A program made the position numbers and the translations under genes. Shown in pieces: positions 34,733 through 44,111 of a stretch of DNA of 64,000 nt. The DNA lies in contig JAKBAV010000007.1 in NCBI GenBank assembly GCA_021826225.1, forward strand, positions 1 to 64,000, written 5' to 3'. Position 1 is the first letter of the stretch. Each line of letters starts with the position of its first letter. The notes beneath the pieces were generated by a model that worked only from the letters and a program-made list of their open reading frames with translations, made no database searches and was not told the DNA's origin. The DNA comes from Pseudomonadota bacterium. Its GTDB lineage: Bacteria > Pseudomonadota > Alphaproteobacteria > Acetobacterales > Acetobacteraceae.

Positions 34733-35308
34733 ATGCAAGAGCATCCGACTCAATCTTTTCCCCCCGTCAAGCGTGAGGCACTGGCCGGCGCGGCGCATGC
34801 CGCCCCTGGCACCGGATTGCTGTTTTTGCGTGAGGAAGAGCTGCGGGCGGCGCAGGATATGCTGTTTTTCGCCCTGCGCGACCTTACCGCCGCGCCGGAT
34901 GCGATTTTGTCCGAGCTGGGCTTCGGCCGCGCGCATCACCGCTGCCTGCACTGGGTCGCGCGGCGCCCGGGGCTTAAAGTGGGTGAGCTGCTGGCCATTC
35001 TCGGCATTACCAAACAGAGCCTGACCCGCGTGCTGGGACCGTTGATCGAGGGCGGCTATGTGGCGCAGGTGCCTGGCCAGCAGGACCGGCGGCAGCGTCT
35101 GCTCACTCTGACCGAGACCGGGCAGCAGCTCGAAAGGCGGCTCTATGAGGCGCAGCGCGAAAGGCTGGCGGCGGCGTATCGCGAGGCGGGCGGGCAGGCG
35201 GTGGAGGGTTTCAAGCGCGTGCTGCGCGGCCTGATGCACAAGCAGGGCCGCGACTATGTCGACACGCTGGAGCCCCGCGCCCAGAAAGCGCCGCGTAGCG
35301 GCGGCTGA
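34733..35308 (+). CDS. MarR-family regulator (PetP-like)
   Basis: LGFGRAHHRCLHWVARRPGLKVGELLAILGITKQSLTRVLGPLIEGGYVAQ; followed by OmpR-type regulator. Confidence 0.88.
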   Translation: MQEHPTQSFPPVKREALAGAAHAAPGTGLLFLREEELRAAQDMLFFALRDLTAAPDAILSELGFGRAHHRCLHWVARRPGLKVGELLAILGITKQSLTRVLGPLIEGGYVAQVPGQQDRRQRLLTLTETGQQLERRLYEAQRERLAAAYREAGGQAVEGFKRVLRGLMHKQGRDYVDTLEPRAQKAPRSGG

Positions 35309-35315
35309 CCCGCGC

Positions 35316-36011
35316 ATGAGCGGCGATGCCCCGCATGTTCTCCTGGTGGATGACGATGCCAGGCTGCTGGCTCTGGCCGGGCGGTATCTGACCGAGCAGG
35401 GCTTCCGGGTGACGCAGGCGCGCTCCGCCGCCGAGGCGCGGGACCGGCTGCGCAGCCTGGATTTCGACCTGATGGTGCTCGATGTGATGATGCCGGGCGA
35501 GACCGGGCTGGAATTCACCGGCGACCTGCGCACCGAGCGCGCGCCGACCATGCCGATTCTGCTGCTCACCGCGCGCGACACGCCGGAGGATATCATTGCC
35601 GGGTTCGAGGCCGGGGCGGATGACTACCTGGGCAAGCCGTTCGACCCGCGGGTGCTGGTGGCGCGCATCCGCGCCATGCTGCGCCGGGCCCAGCCGGCGG
35701 CTCAGCCGCCCGGGCCGTTGCAACTGGGCGATGCGATGTTCGATGCCGGGCGGGGCGAGCTGATCGGCCAGCATAGCCGGGTGCGGCTTACCGGGGCGGA
35801 GCTGGCGCTGCTGCTGGCGCTGGCGGCGCGGCCGCATGAAATCCTCTCGCGCGAGGCGCTCGCCGCCGCCCTGGGGCTCGATGACGTGAATGAGCGCGCC
35901 ATCGACGTGCAGGTGACCCGGTTGCGCCGCAAGATCGAGCCGGACCCGCGCGAGCCGCGTTTCCTGCATACGGTGCGCGGCAAGGGCTACAGCCTCAAGC
36001 CCGGCCCCTGA
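35316..36011 (+). CDS. OmpR-family response regulator (PetR-like)
   Basis: VLLVDDDARLLALAGRYL; VLDVMMPGETGLE; VQVTRLRRKIEPDPREPRFLHTVRGKGY. Confidence 0.94.
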   Translation: MSGDAPHVLLVDDDARLLALAGRYLTEQGFRVTQARSAAEARDRLRSLDFDLMVLDVMMPGETGLEFTGDLRTERAPTMPILLLTARDTPEDIIAGFEAGADDYLGKPFDPRVLVARIRAMLRRAQPAAQPPGPLQLGDAMFDAGRGELIGQHSRVRLTGAELALLLALAARPHEILSREALAAALGLDDVNERAIDVQVTRLRRKIEPDPREPRFLHTVRGKGYSLKPGP

Positions 36012-37342
36012 TGGTGAAGCTCCGGCCCGGCGGCGTGCAGCCAGAGCGCTATATCCGCAAATTCCTGCCGCGCGGCCTGTTCGGGCGCTCGCTGCTCATC
36101 GTGCTGCTGCCGCTGATTTTGCTCCAGGCGGTGGCGCTGCAGATGTTCTATGGCAACCATCTCTCGGAGCTTTCACGCCGGCTGGCCGGCGGCGTGGCCG
36201 GGGAGGCGGGCTTCATGATCGATGAGCTGGACCGCGACCCGCGCACCCGCACGCTGATCATCCAGCAGACCGACAAGCATTTCCAGTTCGTAACCATTTT
36301 CCTGCCAGGCGAGGTGCTGCGCCACCTGCCACCGCCCGATGCGCCGGGGCCGGTGGATGGCGACCTCGCCCGCGCGCTGGCCACCGAGGTGCACCGGCCG
36401 TTCAATGTCGCCTGGTATGCCGCACCCGGGCGCATCCGTATCGATGTGCAGATGGCTGATGGCGTGCTGCGCATCGATGTTCCGCGCAAGCGGCTTTATG
36501 TTGGCACGTTCTATTTGTTTTTCATCTGGCTCATCGGCGCCTCGGTGCTGATGGCGGGGATCGCGGCGCTGTTTCTACGCACCCAGGTGCGCGGCATCGC
36601 GCGGCTGGCGCTGGCCGCCGAGAATTTCGGCATGGGGCGCGATACCGGGCCGATCCGCCCGGAAGGGGCTGTGGAGGTGCGCCGCGCCGCCGCCGCCTTC
36701 AACCGCATGCAGGACCGCGTACGCCGCTTCATGGCGCAGCGTACCACCATGCTGGCGGGGGTGAGCCACGACCTGCGCACGCCGCTAACCCGGCTGCGCC
36801 TCGCACTTGCCATGCAGCCGCATGTAACGCCGGAAGACCTCGCTGACATGACCGGCGATATCGAGGAGATGGAGCGGCTGATCGGCATCTACCTGAATTT
36901 CGCGCGCGGCGAGGGCAGCGAGCAGGCGGTGCCGACCGATATTCCGGTGCTGCTGGAGGATATCTGCAGCAATGCCCGCCGCGCCAACGCATCCATCTCG
37001 CTGAGCGTGGAAGACGGGCTGGTGGCGACATTGCGGCCCGAGGCGATGCGCCGGGCGCTGACCAACCTCATCGACAACGCCAAGCGCCATGGCGGCCATA
37101 TCTGGGTGGCGGCACACCGCGCCGCGCGCGGCCGGCTGAGCATCAACATAGATGATGACGGCCCGGGAATCCCCGAGGCGCAGCGCGAGACATTGCTGAA
37201 ACCCTTCGAGAGCAACGCCCCAGGCGGCACGGGGCTGGGGCTGGCCATCGCGCGGGATATTATCGTGGCCCATGGCGGCACGATTTTGCTGCTCGACCGG
37301 CCGCTGGGGGGGTTAAGGGTGGCGATTGAGTTGCCGGTTTAG
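36011..37342 (+). CDS. EnvZ-like sensor histidine kinase
   Basis: [18 protein letters not shown]-box; [23 protein letters not shown]; start overlaps RR stop. Confidence 0.94.
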   Translation: MVKLRPGGVQPERYIRKFLPRGLFGRSLLIVLLPLILLQAVALQMFYGNHLSELSRRLAGGVAGEAGFMIDELDRDPRTRTLIIQQTDKHFQFVTIFLPGEVLRHLPPPDAPGPVDGDLARALATEVHRPFNVAWYAAPGRIRIDVQMADGVLRIDVPRKRLYVGTFYLFFIWLIGASVLMAGIAALFLRTQVRGIARLALAAENFGMGRDTGPIRPEGAVEVRRAAAAFNRMQDRVRRFMAQRTTMLAGVSHDLRTPLTRLRLALAMQPHVTPEDLADMTGDIEEMERLIGIYLNFARGEGSEQAVPTDIPVLLEDICSNARRANASISLSVEDGLVATLRPEAMRRALTNLIDNAKRHGGHIWVAAHRAARGRLSINIDDDGPGIPEAQRETLLKPFESNAPGGTGLGLAIARDIIVAHGGTILLLDRPLGGLRVAIELPV

Positions 37343-37881
37343 GAGTCCAGGCCGTTCCCGTGGCGCCGAACGTCTCATGGTCGATGGACTTCATGGCAGA
37401 CCGCCTGGAGGATGGCCGCGCCTTCCGGCTCCTGAATGTGCTGGATGATTTCAATCACGAAGGCTTGGGCATCGAGGTGGATTTTTCATTGCCGGCGCAA
37501 CGGGTGATCCGCAGTTTGAACCGGATCATTGAATGGCGGGGCTCGCCCGCGAGCATTCGAGTTGACAACGACCTTGAATACGTCAGCAGAAAGCCGTTGG
37601 CCTGGGCTGAAAAGTTGCAGATCAACATCTGCCACATTCAACCTGGCAAGCCCCAGCAGAATGCCTATGTCGAGCGCTACAACCGAACGGTGCGCCACGA
37701 ATGGTTGGATCAGAATATCATCGGTGGCATTGAGGAGGCCCAAAACTACGCCACGAAATGGCTCTGGACATATAACAATGAGCGCCCAAATATGGGCATC
37801 GGCGGGATCACACCCGCACAAAAACTGAAACGCGCCGCGTGAATTCTACCGACAGGCCCCGTTAAAAACGGGGGGATTACC
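37343..37881 (+). mobile_element. truncated IS3-family insertion sequence (C-terminal integrase core plus right end)
   Basis: [24 protein letters not shown]...[20 protein letters not shown]...[19 protein letters not shown]; downstream end ccgacaggccccgttaaaaacggggggattacc; N-terminal part and orfA missing. Confidence 0.85.
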
Positions 37882-37953
37882 GCCTTCTCAGCACAGGAAT
37901 GCAAAAACGACCTCAGAAACTCCGGATATGCATCAATATGAGAATATCAAACT

Positions 37954-38745
37954 CTAATTTCCCCTTACATTCCGCCCGCCATCGATGACAAGAATATCGC
38001 CGGTATGAAAGGCGGAGGCATCGGAGGCGAGATAGGCCGCCGGTCCCTCGATGTCATATGGGTACCCTGGCCGGCCGAGCGGCGTTATGGCCGAAAAATG
38101 TTTGGCCACGGCCTCGCTTTGCGGGCTGCTATCGGTCATTTCGGTCATGATGAAGCCCGGGGCGATCATGTTGGTGCGGATCTTGTACTGGCCAAGTTCG
38201 ACCGCCATGCCTTTGACCACGGCCGAAAGCGCGCCTTTGGCGCCGGCGTAATGTTCCATGCCCTGGCGGCCCTGGAAGATTGAAAGACTGCCGCAGACGA
38301 CGATGGAGCCCCCCGGATCGCCGCTCTGCGCGCGCGCGCGCATATGCCGCGAGGCTTCGCGCAAAGTATAGAAAGCGCCGTGAAGGTTCACGTTCAACAG
38401 GCCATGCCATAGCTCGCTCGTCATGTCCGGGAAAGACGGTGCGTGGCTGGTGAAACCAGCATTGGCGAACAGGCAGTCGACGCGGCCCATGGCTTTGAGC
38501 GACGAGGCGAACGCCGTGATGACGGCCTGCTCATCGGCCACGTCCACGGTTTCCTGGTGCACGCGCCCGGCGCCGGCGGCCTTGAGTTTTTCCAGCGCCT
38601 CGCCGTTGCGGTCGGCACGGCGGCCCCAGACCACGACATCCGCACCCTGCTTGGCGCAGCCCATGAGAAAGCCAAGCCCGATACCGCTATTGGCACCGGC
38701 GGCGAGCACCACGCGGCCGGTGAGGTCGAATAATCCACGCGTCAT
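37954..38745 (-). CDS. SDR family oxidoreductase
   Basis: GRVVLAAGANSGIGLGFLMG; HYAGAKGALSAVVKGMAVEL. Confidence 0.92.
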   Translation of the reverse strand: MTRGLFDLTGRVVLAAGANSGIGLGFLMGCAKQGADVVVWGRRADRNGEALEKLKAAGAGRVHQETVDVADEQAVITAFASSLKAMGRVDCLFANAGFTSHAPSFPDMTSELWHGLLNVNLHGAFYTLREASRHMRARAQSGDPGGSIVVCGSLSIFQGRQGMEHYAGAKGALSAVVKGMAVELGQYKIRTNMIAPGFIMTEMTDSSPQSEAVAKHFSAITPLGRPGYPYDIEGPAAYLASDASAFHTGDILVIDGGRNVRGN

Positions 38746-38749
38746 GATT

Positions 38750-39901
38750 TTACGCCTCCTTTGCTGTGGCGACGGGATGTGTCCGCAGATAATCCGAAAA
38801 ATACGGCTCCAGCTCCTGCTTCGTGAAACCCCATTCAGCGAGCGAATATTTATGCACGCCATAGCGGCCTTGCGGGTTTTCACGCAGCCAGGTTTCCATG
38901 CCGTTCTGGGTCGCGCCGGTCCAGTCATCACCCAGCCAGGCATAGATTTTTTTCATCTGCACCAGCGGGTCGGCGAGCATGTCGTCGTAATAGAGATTAT
39001 AGATGTCGCCGGGACGCTCCGCCGCGACTTCGAGCGGGCGCGCGACATGCAGGGCCAGCTGCAGCGGGAAAAACCGGCGCATGTAGGCCAGACCCGCATC
39101 CTTGTTGAAAATGGGACGCGACTTGCCGCGCATGTTGATGGAGGAGGCGAAGGTCGCGTAAGGATCGCGATGCGTCCATATCACTTTCGCATCCGGAAAC
39201 GTCTTGAAAAGCTGGCGGATGAACAAGGCATCCGACGGCATTTTCAGCACCCAGCGGCCACCATTGGTCGATTGCAGAGCCTGCAGCACGCGCTTACGAT
39301 GCGCGAAGGCGCTGGCCATGTTGGTGAACAGGATCCAGTCGTGATAGGTCGGCGTTTCCGCGAGCACCGCCAGCATCAGCGAGCGGAAATCCTGGGCCAG
39401 CAGATGCACGCATTCGGTCGGGCCGTCGCCGGGTTCCCAATGGGCCGCGGCGATGCCGGGATTGGCCTTCAGCATCGCCTCGTCCTTGGCGAGTTCGGCC
39501 AGGCAGCGTGGGTCGGATTTCAGGGCGCCAGGGGCGGCCGGGGCACCACCTTGATACGCCTCCCAGCGCAGCATGGAGCGGTTGGCCGGGTCGGCCGCCA
39601 TAAGGTAGCTCGCCACGGTGGTGCCGGTGCGCGGCATGCCGAGGATGAAGACCGGCCGCTTGACGGGGACCTGGAACACTGCCGGGTTATGACGCGCGAA
39701 TTCATCGACCTGCATGCGCCCGGCCAGCGCCTCGACATAGCGGTTCTTGATGATCCCCTCACCGCGCTCGCTGAGGGAGCCGGTCTGCGCGTGGTCTTTC
39801 AGCAGTATTTCCAGGCCCTCACGCCAGGAATCGCTCGCAGGATCGGGGGCTGCCGATTTTTCGCGCGCGGCGGTGACGATTTCATCGAAGGTGAGAGCCA
39901 T
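38750..39901 (-). CDS. PAPS-dependent-type sulfotransferase family protein
   Basis: RPVFILGMPRTGTTVASYLMAADP 5'-PSB loop; VIWTHRDPYATFASS. Confidence 0.88.
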   Translation of the reverse strand: MALTFDEIVTAAREKSAAPDPASDSWREGLEILLKDHAQTGSLSERGEGIIKNRYVEALAGRMQVDEFARHNPAVFQVPVKRPVFILGMPRTGTTVASYLMAADPANRSMLRWEAYQGGAPAAPGALKSDPRCLAELAKDEAMLKANPGIAAAHWEPGDGPTECVHLLAQDFRSLMLAVLAETPTYHDWILFTNMASAFAHRKRVLQALQSTNGGRWVLKMPSDALFIRQLFKTFPDAKVIWTHRDPYATFASSINMRGKSRPIFNKDAGLAYMRRFFPLQLALHVARPLEVAAERPGDIYNLYYDDMLADPLVQMKKIYAWLGDDWTGATQNGMETWLRENPQGRYGVHKYSLAEWGFTKQELEPYFSDYLRTHPVATAKEA

Positions 39902-39934
39902 TCTTTATCCTTGCTGGAGCGTGGTGCGAAAGCG

Positions 39935-40939
39935 TCAGTCGAAGGTCAGCACCACTTTCGCGGCGCCATCGGCATTATCGGCGACCTCGAAGGCGTTCAG
40001 GAAATCCGTGAACGGCAAACGATGCGTGATCATCGCCTCGGGGTCTATTTCACCTCGCGCGAGCCTGTCCATGACTTCGGGGAATTCCGTGGGATAGCCC
40101 TGGGCGCCGATGATGCTGATCTCGGCGCTCATGATCCTGGTGGCGTTGACCGCGACAGGGTGGCGCTGCATGGCGACGGTGATGATGCGGCTGCGTTTGT
40201 AGGCAAAATCGACGATCTGCCCGAGCAGGCCGGGGGCGCCGCTGACCTCGAAATAAATATCGGTCCTGGGAAAGTCGGTGCCCCAGATCGGCGCGGCGCC
40301 GCGCACCTGTTTCAAAATTTCGGCGGGCGGGTTTTCGCGCGGGTCGAAGGCCGCGCGGGCGCCCAGGGCCACGGCGCGCTCGCGCCGCAAGGCCGAGAGG
40401 TCGAAGGCGATGATATCCTCGACGCCGCGCAGGCGCAGGGCGGTGACGATGCCGAGCCCGATCGGGCCGACGCCGAAGATGGTGACGGTTTCGCCAGGCC
40501 TGGGGTCGGCGCGGTTAACCGCATGCATGGCGACGGATAAGGGCTCCACCAAGGCAGCGTGGTCGAGGCTGACGCCATCCGGCACCCGGCAGAGCGACTG
40601 GATGTGACCATCCACCTCGCGCAGCGCGACATATTCGCTGAACCCGCCGAACTCACCGCCACGACCCATATCGGCCGGGCTGTTGTTGGAATTATAAGCC
40701 ACCCGGTCGCCGACCTGGTAGCTCTTCACCTCCGGCCCGGCCTCGATCACCTCGCCGGCCCATTCATGGCCAAGCGGCATGGGCGCCGCGAAACGCGGAC
40801 CCATATGGCGGAAATGCAGATCCGTGCCGCAAATGCCACTGGCACGCAGTTTCACGACGATATCGGCCGGACCGGCCACCGGCCGCTGCACATTGTCGAG
40901 CCGCAGGTCACCAGGGCCGTGGAGCATTGCCATCTGCAT
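39935..40939 (-). CDS. zinc-dependent medium-chain dehydrogenase (threonine/sorbitol DH-like)
   Basis: ASGICGTDLHF, MPLGHEWAGEV, VTIFGVGPIGLG; structural-zinc Cys lobe not present. Confidence 0.88.
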   Translation of the reverse strand: MQMAMLHGPGDLRLDNVQRPVAGPADIVVKLRASGICGTDLHFRHMGPRFAAPMPLGHEWAGEVIEAGPEVKSYQVGDRVAYNSNNSPADMGRGGEFGGFSEYVALREVDGHIQSLCRVPDGVSLDHAALVEPLSVAMHAVNRADPRPGETVTIFGVGPIGLGIVTALRLRGVEDIIAFDLSALRRERAVALGARAAFDPRENPPAEILKQVRGAAPIWGTDFPRTDIYFEVSGAPGLLGQIVDFAYKRSRIITVAMQRHPVAVNATRIMSAEISIIGAQGYPTEFPEVMDRLARGEIDPEAMITHRLPFTDFLNAFEVADNADGAAKVVLTFD

Positions 40940-41057
40940 TCCGAAGGTCTCCTCAAGCTGGGTTTTAGTTATTATCCGAATCGTAAAACCGCGCTGGACG
41001 GGCCGCAACCGCCATCTGCATCAAATACCGGCCATCGCACCCGGTGGCGGGCCATTT

Positions 41058-41079
41058 CCGGCCGGACCGGTCCGGCCGG
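41058..41079. promoter_or_regulatory. perfect 22-bp palindrome in divergent intergenic region
   Basis: ccggccggaccggtccggccgg equals its own reverse complement; lies between divergent genes 40939(-) and 41161(+). Confidence 0.5.
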
Positions 41080-41160
41080 CGGCTTGCATGGCGGCACGTC
41101 TGTCGCGAAAATGCGACATGGCCGGAAGGAGATCACCGGCGAAGCCGGAAGGAGATCGTC

Positions 41161-42426
41161 GTGACCGCAAATCCAGAACTCTCCCCGCAAGGGCTGCGCG
41201 TGGCCGAGATGATCCAGTCGGGCGCGGGGCAGACCCGGCCGATTGAGCGCGCGCCGGGCGTGTATGAGAGCAGGGGCATCGGCAACAGCTACCTCATCAC
41301 CTCCCCGGCTGGCGATGTGCTGGTCAATGCCGGCGCGTTGGACGATGCGAGGCGCGGCAAGGCGATCTTCGCGTCGGTTTCCGCCAACCCGGTGCGCTAC
41401 ATCATTTTAACGCAGAGCCACGCCAACCAGTATGGTGGGCTGGAAGTGTATAAAACCCCTGACAACACGATCATCGCGCATCGCAACTACCCCGAGGACC
41501 GCGCCTATAGCGAGGCGCTGAGCCCGCACTACCGGCGCGGCTCGCGGCGTATTTTCGCCAATATCTCGGGCCGTGCGGAAAACATCGTCCCGACCCGGGA
41601 GGTTGCCCCCGACCTGCTGATCGGCGATGACGGATACGCTTTCGAGCTCGGCGGCCGGCAGTTCGAGATCATCTGGACACCCGGCGGCGAGACGCGCTCG
41701 GCCGTCATCGTTTGGCTCCCGGCGGAAAAAATCGCCATCGTGGGGAATTTATTCGGGCCGGTTTTCGGCAATCACCCCAATCTCAACACGCTGCGGGGCG
41801 ACAAGCCACGCTGGGCCCTGCAATTCATCGAATCCGTGAAAAAGCTGCGCGCGCTGAACCCCGCTCTGATACTGACCGGGCATGAGGCGATCAGCGGCGC
41901 CAGCAAGATCGCGCGGGATGTCACGCGGATCATCGACGCGGTGCAATATGTGCATGACCGCACGGTCGAGGGTATGAACGAGGGCCGCGACCTGCGCACG
42001 TTGATGCGCGAGATCACCACCCCCCCGGAACTGGCGCTGACCGAGGAATACGGCAAGATCGCCTGGAATGTGCGGGCCATCTGGCATGAATATACCGGCT
42101 GGTTCGACCCCGCGCGCGGCACCACGGAACTTTACGGCGTGCCACCCGCCAGCGTCGCCCCGGCGATTGCGGCACTTGCCGGAGGCGCCGCCAGCCTGGC
42201 CGAACGGGCGCGGGTGTTCGTGGCCGAAGGCAAGCCCCTTGAGGCGCTGCATCTGCTGGACATCGCGCTCGCCGCGGAACCGGATTCGCGTCGCGGGCGC
42301 GCCGCCAAACACGAGGCATTGACGCTGCTGCTGGAACAGAGCGGCGGCCGGAATCTATGGGAAAGAATGTGGATCGCGGCGGAAATCCGCGATCTCGAAG
42401 CAGCGCGGGGAGACACAGGGGAATGA
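41161..42426 (+). CDS. alkylsulfatase-like MBL-fold protein with degenerate metal-binding motif
   Basis: TQSHANQYGG at HxHxDH position; IWTPGGETR; NLNTLRG; dimerisation-like IWHEYTGWFDPARGTTEL; GTG start. Confidence 0.82.
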   Translation: MTANPELSPQGLRVAEMIQSGAGQTRPIERAPGVYESRGIGNSYLITSPAGDVLVNAGALDDARRGKAIFASVSANPVRYIILTQSHANQYGGLEVYKTPDNTIIAHRNYPEDRAYSEALSPHYRRGSRRIFANISGRAENIVPTREVAPDLLIGDDGYAFELGGRQFEIIWTPGGETRSAVIVWLPAEKIAIVGNLFGPVFGNHPNLNTLRGDKPRWALQFIESVKKLRALNPALILTGHEAISGASKIARDVTRIIDAVQYVHDRTVEGMNEGRDLRTLMREITTPPELALTEEYGKIAWNVRAIWHEYTGWFDPARGTTELYGVPPASVAPAIAALAGGAASLAERARVFVAEGKPLEALHLLDIALAAEPDSRRGRAAKHEALTLLLEQSGGRNLWERMWIAAEIRDLEAARGDTGE

Positions 42427-43220
42427 CTCGGATTTCAGGTGTGGCGATTATCACCGGGGCGGCCGGGGGCATCGGCTCGGCTTGTGTGGCGGAACTGGCG
42501 AAAGCCGGCTGGCCATTGATTTTATGCGATATCAGCCTGCCCCGGCTGGAGGCCACCGCGGCATCCCTGCTGGCCGCCGGCCATCCGGTGGAGCTGCTGG
42601 CCGGCGACCTGTCGGAGCCCGCCTACCTCGCGCGGCTGGACGCGATGATCGCCAGCCGGCCGGTGGGCGCCGTGGTGCATACGGCCGGGCTGACACCGAC
42701 CATGGCGGATGCGGCGCGTATCATGGCGGTGAATTACGGCGTCAGCGTGCGGCTCGTCGATCTGGTGCGCCCGAAAATGGCGGAAGGCGGCTGCGTGGTG
42801 CTCACGGCGTCTTCCTCGGCCTATCTCGTCAGCTCGCCCGAGATCGACGCCGCGATTGCCGCGCTGACCTCCGATGATGCCTCCACCCTGATGCCCTTCG
42901 CCGTGACACCGGAGATGGCCTACCCCATTTCCAAGCGCGCGGTCATCCGGCTGGTGGGGCGCGAGGCCGAATCATTCGGCGCCCGCAATGCCCGGATCGT
43001 CTCGATCTCCCCCGGCCTCATCGATACCGCCGCCGCGCGTACCGAGGCGGCGGCGAGCCCGCAGATGGAGATGATGAAGCAGAAAACACCCCTGCGCCGG
43101 TTCGGCGCCCCGGCGGAGATCGCCACCGTGGCCGCCTTTCTCTGCTCACCCGCGGCGTCGTTCGTTTCCGGACGGGACATTCCCGTGGATGGCGGCATGC
43201 TGGTGGCCCTTGGCCGTTAG
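42423..43220 (+). CDS. SDR family oxidoreductase
   Basis: VAIITGAAGGIGSACVAEL; YPISKRAV; VSGRDIPVDGGMLVAL. Confidence 0.92.
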   Translation: MTRISGVAIITGAAGGIGSACVAELAKAGWPLILCDISLPRLEATAASLLAAGHPVELLAGDLSEPAYLARLDAMIASRPVGAVVHTAGLTPTMADAARIMAVNYGVSVRLVDLVRPKMAEGGCVVLTASSSAYLVSSPEIDAAIAALTSDDASTLMPFAVTPEMAYPISKRAVIRLVGREAESFGARNARIVSISPGLIDTAAARTEAAASPQMEMMKQKTPLRRFGAPAEIATVAAFLCSPAASFVSGRDIPVDGGMLVALGR

Positions 43221-43232
43221 GAGCATGAGACA

Positions 43233-43982
43233 ATGAACGACAGCGTAAGCTACGCTTTCCTGCATGGCGGCGGCCAGGGGAGCTGGGTATGGGATGAAAC
43301 CATCGCCGCGCTGGCCCTGCAGGCGGGGCAGAAACCCGGCCGGACCCTGGCGCTCGATGTGCCCGGCTGCGGCACCAAGCGCGGACGCGACACGCACGCC
43401 CTCGGCGTGGATGATATCGCCGCCGAACTGGTAGCCGATATCACCGCCGCCGGCATGAGCGATGTCGTGCTGGTCGGCCATTCCCAGGCCGGGTCGATCA
43501 TGCCGCATATGGTCAAGGCCGGGCGGAAGCTGTTTCGCCGCCTGGTCTATGTTTCCTGCTCCATCCCGCTGCCCGGGCAGAGCGTCATCGGCATGGTGGG
43601 CAACGGCCTGCACGGCGAAAATCCAGATGAGGTCGGCTGGCCGATGGACCCCGGCACGCACAGCATGGCAGAGCGCTTCCGCGTGATGTTCTGCAACGAC
43701 ATGGCACCCGGCGAGGCCGATGCCTTCCTGGCCAAGCTCGGTGCCGATTCCTGGCCGATGGCGAGCTACGCCCATACGGCGTGGAGCCACGACCAGCTCG
43801 GCCTGGTGCCGGCGAGTTATGTGATATGCCTGCGCGACGGTATTCTGCCCCTGCCCTGGCAGGAGCGTTTTGCCGCGCGCTTCAAAACCGGGCGGACGAT
43901 CCGGATCGATGCCGGGCACCAGGCCATGACCACGCGGCCGCACGGCCTGGCCGAGATCCTGCGCAACGAGGCGGCTGTTTAG
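43233..43982 (+). CDS. alpha/beta hydrolase
   Basis: FLHGGGQGSWVWDETIAAL; VVLVGHSQAGSIMPHM nucleophile elbow; AGHQAM. Confidence 0.9.
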   Translation: MNDSVSYAFLHGGGQGSWVWDETIAALALQAGQKPGRTLALDVPGCGTKRGRDTHALGVDDIAAELVADITAAGMSDVVLVGHSQAGSIMPHMVKAGRKLFRRLVYVSCSIPLPGQSVIGMVGNGLHGENPDEVGWPMDPGTHSMAERFRVMFCNDMAPGEADAFLAKLGADSWPMASYAHTAWSHDQLGLVPASYVICLRDGILPLPWQERFAARFKTGRTIRIDAGHQAMTTRPHGLAEILRNEAAV

Positions 43983-44026
43983 AGCGCGTTTGGATTGACG
44001 CAAGAGCATCAATCCAAACGCGCTCT
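43981..44026. terminator. long perfect inverted repeat (terminator or REP-like)
   Basis: agagcgcgtttggattga-cgcaagagca-tcaatccaaacgcgctct, 18-bp perfect arms, begins within stop codon of preceding CDS. Confidence 0.8.
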
Positions 44027-44111
44027 GACTGAATGCGCTCTCACTGGTGGATAAGAGACTGATCCGCGCCTGTGGTTTCCGCGCGGGGCGCGGCAACCAC
44101 AGACGATCAGG

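Noticed and set aside
38423-40540. 705-aa plus-strand ORF
   Set aside because: Antisense shadow of well-supported SDR, sulfotransferase and ADH genes; composition typical of high-GC frame artefact
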